A DNA stretch of 64,000 bases from positions 2,728,001-2,792,000 of the forward strand of contig JAEILZ010000005.1 of assembly GCA_018873225.1 (NCBI GenBank), read 5' to 3'. Position 1 is the first letter of the stretch. Each line of letters starts with the position of its first letter. Under the pieces are notes generated by a model. The model made no database searches. It had not been told where the DNA came from and worked only from the letters and a program-made list of their open reading frames with translations. Below, in pieces: positions 13,501 to 23,917 of this stretch. This DNA is from [Phialemoniopsis] sp. UDSM-2020 (lineage: Eukaryota > Ascomycota > Sordariomycetes > Thyridiales > Thyridiaceae). Position numbers and translations under genes: made by a program.

Positions 13501-14432
13501 CCAGAACAGCCGGGTCGCCAGGACCGTTGGAGAGGAAGAGACCATCGTATTCCGTTCCGGCGCCGGCGGCGAAGTCATAGTCCCAAGGGCAGACGAGGAC
13601 CTCGACACCCCGCTTCAGGAAGCATCGTAGTTGATTGTATTTCATTCCGACATCGACGCAGAGAATCCGCACGGGCCGTCCGGAGGGGTGCTTCAGGGCT
13701 GAGCTTGTGGGAGGCTTGAATAGCTTGGGAGTCTTGATCGAGACTGCGAGAGGGTCAGGAAAAGTGAACTTGGTCAATCATGGATGTTCAAGGCGGCCTA
13801 CCCTCAGAAACAAGGTTCTTCTCGTTGGGGTTGACCCATTCCAACGACTCAAAATGGGCCTTCCAGTTGGTAGAGTGGTGTAGGCTGGTCTGGCCGTTGA
13901 CCTGGCCATTGGTCAGACCATTGGTCAGGTCCTTCTTCTGGAGTAGCATGCGACCAAGCATGCTGCCCTTCTGTCGGATGTGCTTGGTCAAAGCACGAGT
14001 GTCAACTCCATACATGGCAGGGACACCCTGCTCTTTGAGCCAAGCCCCAAGGGAGGACTGTGCCAAGAAGTGCGAGTAGTCTTCGCCCGCGTAGGAGGCG
14101 ACAACAAGACCGGCAATGTGGATTTGAGAGGACTCGAAGTGAGCCGGAAGGTCGCCAAGAAGCTCATCGAGGGTCTCCCGAGAGGGAACGCCATAGTTAC
14201 CGACCAGAGGGAAGGTAATGACGAGGATCTGGCCGCGGTAGGACGGGTCGGTCACAGACTCGGGGTAGCCCACCATGCCAGTCTGGAAAACCAGTTCACC
14301 GGCGATGCTCTTGGGGGCACCGAAGCTGTAGCCCTGGTAGACCAGGCCGTCCTCGAGCTCAAGAGAGACGACACCCTCATCTTGGGCATGGGCGATGCGT
14401 GCCGTGGCGGGAGGAAAAAAGGTGGCCGACAT
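7581..14432 (-). CDS. ura2: Multifunctional CPSase-aspartate transcarbamoylase
   Basis: Three minus-strand exons, 14432-13802, 13743-7697 and 7637-7581, give 2244 residues, the usual fungal Ura2/pyr-3 size. The introns are 58 and 59 bp. The first joins 'NLVSE' to 'VSIKTPKLF'. The last exon supplies only 18 residues, '[18 protein letters not shown]', needed to complete the ATCase C-terminus. The protein makes carbamoyl phosphate from glutamine, bicarbonate and ATP and passes it to aspartate, the first two steps of pyrimidine synthesis. Domains in order: CPSase small subunit with glutamine amidotransferase (nucleophile Cys near 313 in 'GICLGHQLL', His/Glu near 397/399 in 'FHPE'); two CPSase large-subunit halves ('[15 protein letters not shown]' near 456 and '[15 protein letters not shown]'); a regulatory MGS-like segment; a degenerate dihydroorotase-like domain lacking the zinc-binding HxH motif; and ATCase with '[12 protein letters not shown]' and '[10 protein letters not shown]'. 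UTP feedback is known for the family. Confidence 0.97.
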
Positions 14433-17050
14433 CTTTGCGGTGTCTTGACCAATTCCAGCCCGGAGGCAGAGAAGAGAGGGAAGTAGGTTTGGGAGAAGTG
14501 CTTGGCGTGTCTCTCGAGATCAATTCGTGCAGCAACTCTGTATAAGAGATATTGGGATCTCAATTCAGTCACCAAGCATGCCTGAGAGACCCTTCTCGCC
14601 AAGGTTCTTCAAGGGAGGAGGAAGAATTGGGAGACGGAAGGTTTTTTTGGGGTGAATTGAAGCATATGAAAGATTTGGAAAAGACCCCGCTACCAAAAAC
14701 TTTTTTTCTCGGTGCTGCTAAAAGCTGAGCTATGGGCGGGCGACGAGCACACCTAACTCACCTTAGTGGGATCGGCTCCATCCATTACGTCTTTCCCTCT
14801 CTTTTGTGCAGGGATGTGCCTGAGAAAAGCTCAAGGGTCTGGCGATTCATGTTGTCCAATAGCAGGCCTGAGACGCGCGATCTAGAGGGGCTAGGCGGGT
14901 CAAGCTCGTGACGATCTCACCAACTAGAAGTGAAGTCAAGGAAGAAACCGACTTCCAGATGCCATTTTCGGCTCTACTGCTGGCGGGCCATGCCTTCTGA
15001 GCGGCCGCCTTGTGGGCTGCTGGAGAAGTTTGTCGGCTCCTAACAGCGTCTCACATTCTTCAAGATGTACAACCAAATCCTCACCCACGGGACCTTGCCA
15101 ACACATTGTGCTCTTGATGTTGCGGCCAATGCATCAAGCAATTCCTCCCATCTCATTGAAAACATAAGCAAGAACCTGCGGAAGTGCCCAGGATCAAGAA
15201 TTCCTACCTGAGCCACCAAATTCCCCTCCCGTTGAGTCCTGGTACACCGTTCTTGAACCAAACTCTTTTGTTGATTTCTCGGTCCTGGGTAGGCTGTGAT
15301 TGGACAATTGGCCCCGAGTCTCAGCCCGTTCTGAATTAGGTGAAGTACATGTTTACGGAGGTAGTGGTTGTAGGAGGACACAGCGAGGTCTCCAGGAATC
15401 GCATTTATGCGATCTTCAACGCGTCTTGAGGGCTATACCGCATGATGAGACTTTGTCCAGAGACGCTGGTCGAGCAGCAAGTCATAAAGATTGTGTAAAT
15501 GAGCATTCAGAGCTCTGAGAACCGGCTGCATGTATCTAGATGGAGTCCATGTTGTAGCACTCTACACAGAAGGGTAGTATGGAGTCTCATGTGTCTCATT
15601 GATGCAAACGCTTTTTGCCCTCCTTACTTCTACGACGTAGGTAGCCGAGTTTTGTAAGCAGTCGAAAGAAGAGTATCTTGTTGAGGCGGTTAGAGGATCC
15701 TCCGCAATCTTCTTGATTGTGGGTGGAAAGGTCGAGGTTCGCGATATCATATATTGTTCCCATTCCCTTTTTAATCTATCTCTGAAGCCGCCACGCCTTC
15801 CCGTTTTCTCGACCTTTGAGATTGAATTGGGGTTCGAGGGCTACCCACTCCAGAGCTGGCCAAGTATTTGATGGCCAAGGATGACACTTTACATATCTGA
15901 AGTACCCTGCCCTGTCGCTGAGTGAGCAATTGACACACACCAGTCTACAGATGCTACTTATTGATGACAGTCACCTTGCCTGCATGCTCGAAAGATCACG
16001 AGACGAAGCTTGGGGCCTCTCAAAGACGGCTAGCATACATTCCTTAGGGACTGTTGCGGGGGGATACTATAAACAACAGCAGAGAAAGCGCCCGGCCGAG
16101 ACACTGGCCGGTAGGGATGCCAGCTCACCGCCAAAATCAATCACGAACCTGCGGTCCGGTAGCTGATTGGCAATGGGAACGTGGAGGGTGGGATCGATCG
16201 AGCTAGGTGCAGCACTCTGCATGGCCTAGTCCGCCTTTGCATATTTCTTATCGGTGACAACCTGCTGGAAACAAGTCATGCGGCATGCTCTGGACTCGGT
16301 TTCCTGCACAAGAGGTTGCAGCTAGTTTGATATGCCGCTTTTGAGGGATGGGCAACCTCAGATTGCCGTCGTTTGTTATTGTCGTCCGATGTTGAGCAGC
16401 AAGAGGCGCCATGAGGAACTCGTTCAGTACGGACAAGTACTCGGGTTTATGAACCTCAAGTGCTAGGTATTGTCGAGATCATGATACAATCAAGGGTTTT
16501 TAACGCGCGCTCCTTGTGCACCTTATGGGCTTTAATTTAAGTGGTCGTCGGCTGGTTGCAGCCCAGTGTCTGCTCATATGTGACGAAGACCAGCCCTGGA
16601 GGACTTGAAAAAGAGGTACCTAGCCCTAGAGATACTCCGATTCTCAGATATAACATCACTTTTGCTTTTGGTCAACACATATCTGCATTCTTCCTCCCTT
16701 CTCTCCTTTTCTTTCTTGTCTTCACTCAAGAACCCGGCCCGTCTTCTGGTGTATTCACCATAAACCTACCGCGCTTCTCGCGCGTTGCGTCGCGAAACTT
16801 GATGCAGTCGGATTAGCCCAGAACCAGCACTACACCACGCCAGATTAGCGTAGTATCCACTAGCAATTACTTGCAATTCAATGCATGCTGGGGAACCCCT
16901 GCTTGCCCGGACCAACACCCAAGACCCAGGAGACCGGCCGTTTGTCTCTTATCCCTTCCCGCCATAAATCTCGCCGCGTCCCTGATGGCACGGTGAGACT
17001 ATGCGGTGGGATTGAGTGAGGGTCAAGGCTTGCAACAAGCTGACGGGAGT
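14433..17050. other. 2.6 kb intergenic region between divergent genes
   Basis: This region separates the ura2-type gene (-) from the Yvc1-type channel gene (+), which diverge. I examined the frames on both strands and saw only short, overlapping, unrecognised ones. It should contain both promoters, and the spacing is large enough to hide a non-coding RNA or a small split gene. I see no sign of either. Confidence 0.5.
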
Positions 17051-20000
17051 ATGCTTTCGCGGTTGCTGCGTCCCTTTAAGGGCAGCCAACACGCCCAAGT
17101 CGATGGCACCAGCGAGCCGTCGCCAGGCCCTTCTCGCGGCGACTACCCGCGACTTCGCCATGCCACGGCCGATTTCACTGAGGCGGATGACGATGACGAG
17201 GATGAAGACTCCAACAACGACGGCCTAGGTCGATTTCGTACACAGGATCAGGCAGAGGAAGACGACAATGGGCTGCCTCGGTCGTCGAGCGTGCTCCCTC
17301 TCTTCTCAGCGTCTCACCTGGGTCAGTGCCCCTCTGTCCGCCTATGACTGTGTCGACTTGGTTTACTGACGAACTCTGATTGCGTTAGATTCGCTTCCCG
17401 TATACAGCATCGTTCATTCTATCCGAATTATCATACAGACACGCACCGAGACGACCCTGACATGGGATCAATTACGATCTCCCCAGGTTTCCCAATTCTT
17501 GGTCAAGCCAATGCAACAGCAGATTCGCACGCAGCACTTCTCGAGAGCGACTATATATGCATTGATGGCCAATTGTTTACAGTTCGAGAAGGAAGGTCAA
17601 CTGTTTCCCGGCAACTCGGGAGTAAGCAGCACCCGGGCTAAAGTCTGCGAGCTATTAGCAATCAAGCTTCTCAAAGAGTACTCGACTCGTGAGCTGATTG
17701 ACGCGCTCTCGTATGACTTCTACCCACTTCAAGGAATTCCGGGCCACCAAACTCCTCTCGGACCCAGGGACGGAATGGGTAGACCAAAGCTTGCGGCTGC
17801 AAGGACCTCTACACTCGAGGTGGCCATACGCGCCTCGTGCAAGCATTTCCTGGCTCACCCACTTGTCGTGCAACAGCTCGAGGCTATCTGGAATGGTGCC
17901 ATCAGCTTCTATTCCGCTGCAGACTCTCTGCACAGGCAGAAACCGGTCTCTGCTAGCAATAGGAACTCCTGGTCCCGCAGAAACAGCTCTGATCCCCGGA
18001 CCCCTCTGTTGGGCGCACAACCAGGGAAGGAGGAGCAGACTCGATACGACTCTTTCTCCGCAGGACGACGAACTGTCACACTGTACGATCCTCGAAACGC
18101 GTCTCTCTTCAAGCTCTCTAGACTCCGTGTGCCCAGGTATCGCCAATTCTTTTCTACTTGCTCGTTGGCTGTACTCATTGGCCTGTTTCTCGCAGTTCTC
18201 ATCCAGAGATCAGAAAGCATCACGAGTCTTGAGCTCATGTTCTGGTTCTGGAGTGCTGGCTTCATGCTGGACGAACTAGTAGGGTTTACTGAGCAAGGGT
18301 TCTCGCTCTACATCATGAGCTTTTGGAATCTCTTTGATCTCGGTATCCTGATGATGCTGATCATGTATTACTGCATGCGCATTTACGGCGTGTTTCTTGC
18401 TGATGCACATCGATGGAACGAAATGGCCTACGATATACTAGCCGCGAACGCTATCCTACTCCTCCCCCGGATATTCAGTGTTCTGGATCACTATCAGTAC
18501 TTCTCGCAGCTTCTCATCGCTTTTCGAATTATGGCGGTAGACCTGGTGGCCGTCTTCATGCTTATTCTCATCTGCTGTAGCGGGTTCTTCGTCTTTTTCA
18601 CACTCTCTGGAGATGCCAACGATGCCGGCGATATCGCCTTTAAGATCTTCCAGATTCTTATGGGTTTCTCGCCTGCGGCTTGGGAGGTGTAAGTTCTCAA
18701 GGCAATCCCTAGTCTGTGATGTCCGACTAATACTGTGTTTTTCAGCTGGGCTACATCCAATTGGTTGGGACAAACTTTAATGGGTTTGTTTCTTACTATG
18801 TGTCACTTCGTTGTGGTGTAAGTGGCAGCCTCCAGTTTCTTCACTTCATCGGAGCTTTACTGATATTTGACAGCACCATCCTTATGTCTGTCCTATCCAA
18901 TTCGTTCTCTGCCATCGCCAATAATGCAAACGAGGAGCATCAGTATGTATTGTCGATTCTGTTTGACCGAATGAAAGTCTAACATTGCCGCACCAGGTTC
19001 TTATTCGCTATCAATACCATTTCCATGGTCAAGAATGATGCCCTCTTTTCATATGTAGCCCCGGGTAACATCTTCGCCTGGATGCTCATGCCTCTCAGGT
19101 ATTGTATGCCTCTACGGCAATTCGTGGCAATGAATCGCTTCATCATCAAGATCACCCACTTTCCCTTGCTGTGGGGCATTTACTTGTACGAGAGGTTCTT
19201 CCTGGCCCGGTCCATCTATGAGCCGACCGACCTCGTGGATCACCCAGGACGTGGACGCCAAAGGACCATCTCTATTGCCGACCCTGTGGGCAGGGCAGCC
19301 ATCTTTAGCCCCAGTATCCGTCTTCGAGAGGAGTCGATTGCCGGCTTTCAGAAGGACAGGGCCTTGGAAGAGGTCTTCCGGAGAGCACCGGATATCACGA
19401 CACTGCGTACGCAGAGGCGAAACGAGCGGCGGAAGACCCAAACGGCTATCCGGGACTGGATGGACAGGCACGATGTCGAGTCCCCACAGAACTATTCAAC
19501 AATCGATAGCCGGCTAGGACATCAATGGCCTGGGAGACTCAACTCGTTCAGAGACCAAGCTTCACGTAGGGTGCGCCAATTGTCCGAAGTCAGGTCTGCA
19601 GCCAGCGACCCGGCAGATTTGCTGTCTAATGCGGCATATCCATTCGCCACCAGCGTCACCAGGGATGGCATCGCCCGGAGGGATCATGCTGAGGCTAATC
19701 ACCAGACAGACGCTGACGGGGATGATGAGCTGGTCACGAATGACGAAGATGAGGACGACAATGCCACCAACGCCATGGAGCGCCACAGTCAGTTGTCAAG
19801 AACTTTACCCGAGGACTACTTCAACGCCCCGGCCGCCGGTCGTTTCGCCAACCTTGCATCAACATCCGTTGGATCGACCAGCAAGAACCTTTCTGGTCTA
19901 GCTTCGCCGCGGCCGCCAAGACGCGGAACACTGCACAGTCGGACGCTTTCAACCAACACTATCTTGTACAATCCTGCCCAAGAGACCCAGGTGGCAGCAA

Positions 20001-20833
20001 GCGACTCTTCATCGTCGCCTAAGCCGTCATCGCAATCCCGTTCCCGCCCGCTGAGCAGCCGACACACGCCAGTAGGCACGCCCGCTCTCACTCCAGGCCG
20101 TCGTTCGCCTCGACGGCAGGCCTATCTGACATCACGGCCCCGTCCTATCCTGCCCACGCGCGACCAGACTCAAACGGCACCTAGCCGACCTGCTGGTATG
20201 GTCCTCGACACGCCGGCCCGCCGGGCTCAGCGACGTTTATCGTCATTCGACATGGGACCCAACATTGACGCGCACTCCGATCTTGCCTCTGCCGTTGGTG
20301 CCGCAGGAGCAGAAGACACCTTTGGTGCTGTCCCGGCCAGTTTCGCGACGCAGATGGCCATGGCTACTGGCATGGTCAACCCCATCGCCATGCGTGGAGC
20401 TGGCCGCGGCGCTGGTGGCTCGGGTGGCGGCAGTGGGGACAGTGACAGGATGAGCAGAATCATGCTCGCAAGGATGAAGACGCTAGAAGAGAGTTTCGCC
20501 GACGTGGTGCGGGAGATGAGAGCCATGCAGCGATCAAGCGGGCGAAACAGCACCGCGCAGAACTCGGGGGACGAGGGGGCGATGTTGGAGGTCGCGGGCC
20601 GGCACACCCGAGGCGGTCCCGGTATCAGGAGAGCAAAGACCACGGCGGCAAGGACCCTACAGGGGCAAAAGAGGCCGCACAGCCGGAGAAGCATGCGTGA
20701 GGAGAGGGTCGGTATGGGCGAGCCGGAGGCTAGTAGAGCCAAGGGCAAAGATGTCGAGGTATCGGATGGCAACGAGTCCGATAGCGAGGGAGAGGCGGAT
20801 TCGAGCTTTGCCAAGAAGGGCAGCTCTTTGTAA
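17051..20833 (+). CDS. yvc1: Vacuolar TRP-type cation channel, Yvc1-like
   Basis: Five exons (17051-17321, 17389-18688, 18746-18817, 18874-18942, 18997-20833) give 1182 residues. All four introns are 54-67 bp with canonical ends and consistent phases. The ATG at 17051 is used because the longer frame upstream lacks an ATG. Yvc1 releases Ca2+ from the vacuole on osmotic or redox stress. Residues 1-90 are acidic and disordered. A conserved cytosolic region follows ('IRTQHFSRATIYALMANCLQ', 'LLKEYSTRELIDALSYDFYP'). About six hydrophobic segments lie between residues 343 and 565, and the pore/S6 part is encoded by the two small exons of 72 and 69 bp. 'EEHQFLFAINTISMVKNDAL' follows the last segment. 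The C-terminal 500 residues are low-complexity, acidic and Ser/Arg-rich, with a short predicted coiled coil ('LARMKTLEESFADVVREM'). This tail is much longer than in the 675-residue yeast protein. Confidence 0.93.
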
Positions 20834-21413
20834 GAGGATCAACAGGCATATCAGGCATTGCATTGGAACCGGTGTTCTTGTCAAGGGTTACGTGCATTTC
20901 ATCAAAGGGTTTCTGTCTGCTTTTTTTGAGTGGTGGCTCTGGGATGTTGGGGTATCTCGCCGCTTTCTTTTTGACACATAGTCAAGGAGGTCATCCTGGA
21001 GATGGTCCCAAGGTACATGGGCAATGGATAATATATTAATTTGGCCTATCTCATTCATTCCACTCAGCCATTGATCTGGTATGATGAGTGTGATCTTTCC
21101 CCTCGCTCTCGCCGTGAAAAGCATTGCTTCGGTGCTCATGGTATCTCTTGTGTATCATCCCGTGGCACTCATCTTGCAAAGAGCCCCCTCTAACATTATC
21201 TCATGACGCAAGCCTTCATAAACGCTGTAAACGCCAGGATGATCCCGATCCGTTGTACCATATACCGTTTTATCAGTTCACCGCCATAACCCCAGTCTGT
21301 CCCCTACCAGGCCGGTCTGTCATTTCTTTAACCCGTGCCGTTAGGTAAAACATAAGTGTATAAGAATCGTCCAATCAAGGAATGAAATGTTCAACATTCG
21401 AGCTTGCTGCCTT
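20834..21413. other. Convergent 3' intergenic region
   Basis: About 580 bp between the channel gene (+) and the small membrane-protein gene (-). It contains no credible coding frame. The sequence is moderately AT-rich and likely holds both 3' untranslated regions. Confidence 0.55.
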
Positions 21414-21690
21414 TCAAATGCCACCGCCGCTCCGGTCAACGCTGACGTAGAAGCCGCCGGCGTTTTTCTGCTGTAGGTCATTCTGTCGCAGCTTGTTGGC
21501 CTGATATCGGATTCCCATGCCAAGGGCGAGGGCTGAGACGGTAAAGAGGGCCAGGCCTCGGTGACGGCTAGAGACAACGGGCTTATGTTAGTATTCGAGT
21601 TCGGCAGACTCATGCGATAAGGGGAGTGGAAGAGTTCCTTGATGCGTACGCGAAAGGTCCAGGAGCGAAGGATGCATTGATGGGTGCCAT
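21414..21690 (-). CDS. Small single-pass membrane protein, 64 residues, unknown
   Basis: Two minus-strand exons, 21690-21650 and 21567-21414, encode 64 residues. The intron is 82 bp, with a GTACGC donor, an ATACTAACA branch site and a CTCTAG acceptor. Phase 2 joins cleanly to give 'APGPFARHRGLALFTVSAL'. Residues about 15-33 form one hydrophobic segment ('GLALFTVSALALGMGI'). A polar stretch follows ('RYQANKLRQNDLQQK'), then a striking C-terminus, 'GGFYVSVDRSGGGI'. I believe this C-terminal motif recurs in small fungal proteins, but that is from memory. No function is known to me. A mitochondrial or ER membrane location is only a guess from the short N-terminus and the basic residues beside the membrane segment. 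The correct splice and phase are the main reasons to believe in the gene. Confidence 0.7.
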
Positions 21691-23917
21691 GGTATGCGAT
21701 GTGTTATTCGAACGGCTCAACGGTTTGTGGCTTATCGTCGTCTTAGATAGCGGTGTAAGTTGCAGCTCTCAAACGGCTTTGGGTCAGGTCTTTTGTAGTT
21801 GGTGGACGACAGATTTCACCAGTACGAGGGCAAGGAGGAGAGTAGAAGCAACCTGCACATCGATTACGTGCAGTGAGGATCAATCAGGTACTTATGACGA
21901 AGATCATGAAGAGATGGGCTACAGGAGTTTGGTCTTGGTTACGAAATGTTGAGGATTGGGGGGAGGGATCGGCTGATGTACATGGGGCGACAGCATTTCC
22001 GGGGGAGGGGAGAAGGGGCAGCTCTTGCTAACTAGTGGCACGCGACACCGTCCTAAACCTTCCGCATCTGCAGTGGCCACGAAGATTTGATGCGGGGACT
22101 CCTCCATTCCTGAGCTGTGGAAAGCTGTACCAGCCCGGGTATTGGGTCATTGCCGCGGCCAAAGGGTGGTTTCAGGTGCTCATGATTGGCTAGGCTTGGG
22201 GCGATGTGGGTGCAGCATCTCACTGGCTCCAGATCCCTGGATTTCTTAGCTGCTGGACTGAGTTCTGGCCAAGCCTGGCTGGGGTCCTGATCCGTTCCCG
22301 CCCCGCTGCCTAAGTAGCACAGGTGCTTCATTCTCAAATGGGTTTGCTGGACTGATCACAATACGGCAATGTCCATTTTGGAATAAACATCAAGAATCAT
22401 CCCATTGCCTAAGTGATAACAGCCTGTCAGACTGTCGGTGCAATTCTGTTCAAATCTGCGTGGACAGCGATATAGCAACATCTTCAACCATAATGAAGCA
22501 ATCTGGTGCAGGGACTTGCTTATCTGCGCTGCACAGCACAGGCCTCCAGTCCTTATCTTTTAAGCTAGACAGCCCAGGGCCCCTCCACTTCTCACTCTCT
22601 AGCACTCGGATGCTGACCGCATGTAGCCTCCCATCTAATGTTTTATAGGCATTGTCCAAACCTTTTCTACCAGAATAGAAACGAAGCTTGTTTCAAATGC
22701 TATCTACATAGCAGTACTATGCTCGAATTGGCATACTCTTTAATGATGTCTACACTAAAAAGCATGAACCAAAGCTGCAGACTTTGGTAAGAACTCCTCG
22801 GGTGCTATGATGTAACAGGACCAACCTGTCACCAGTCTTGGACTGCCTAATTTTTGTGGGTAGGCTGCGAAACACCTAGGATTTGCCACTTTGGGCAACA
22901 TCGCTGCCTGTCAGAGAGAAGTGCATCCCGATCGAATCGGACCCGACACCCATCCGCTTCTCTAATATCGGCGATCATCCTGTGCAGTCTTTTGCTTCAA
23001 GTTGCTTTTCTTCTCATATTATCTGTTACCTAGGTTGGCTGTGCCACGCAATCAATGCCAACAAACACAAGGGGCAGCCTTCGCTCACAAGGACCTCATT
23101 GACATCCCCCCAAGTGCATGCCCCCGGCAAGGCATGCAGGCAGGCATCAATCTCTAAATTCTAAGCCGCAGAAAGTCGGCCTACTGCCGTGCGGTGCAGT
23201 GCAGTGCAGTGTCTCATGCTTGCTCAACACCCAATAAACGGCGTGTCACCAGTCATAAGGCGTCCGGCTTGAACGTGCCGCGCAACCAATGTAACTCGAG
23301 AGGCGGAGTGTGCCCGTCGTCCCACACCCACATCCTCCTCCAACCACAACCACAACCACACCTAGCCAGCTTGGCCCGTTTGTTGCTGAGCTGAGTTGCT
23401 GCCTTGCGCAAACAACAACAACACATGAAGAAACGCTCACTTTTCTCTTGGATGTTATCCCGCATTTGCGCACGAGAAGGAGAATCCTCAAGTGTCCAAA
23501 ATCACTTTTTGAGCACGTCTCCCTTCACATCTCATCGTTTCCTCCACCTTTACACTTTGTCACTCTTGTCGCAATCCACTTGGAGCAGGCTCCCTATCGC
23601 AAGAAGCTATGCGATAGTCTGCCTCAAAGTTGGGAGCTTGCCACCCGTTGACTGATCTCAGTCTCACAATACCTTCTCTCCAGCGCACACAAAAAATCAG
23701 CTTCCATCTTCATTCAAGACCGCTGGCAAAGATCCCATTTGTCACTCTATCCAGATCCAACACTTCTCTAGCAAATAAGCCGATCAGCACCAGACATATA
23801 TGGGTGTTCATCCCGGCGGGCTAAGACTTTCAGAGCCTCATTATTGGGCTGTCAACTGAAGCACATCAACACCAGATCATCATCTGTGCAAGATAATATT
23901 CAAGCCTCTTGTACAGC
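21691..23917. other. 2.2 kb intergenic region
   Basis: This segment lies between the divergent 64-residue membrane-protein gene (-) and the 885-residue protein gene (+). Short frames exist, but none is recognisable. Around 23190-23210 a GTGCA unit is iterated, and near 23340-23360 a CAACCA unit is iterated. The last 500 bp is pyrimidine-rich, as expected of a fungal promoter and leader. Confidence 0.5.
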
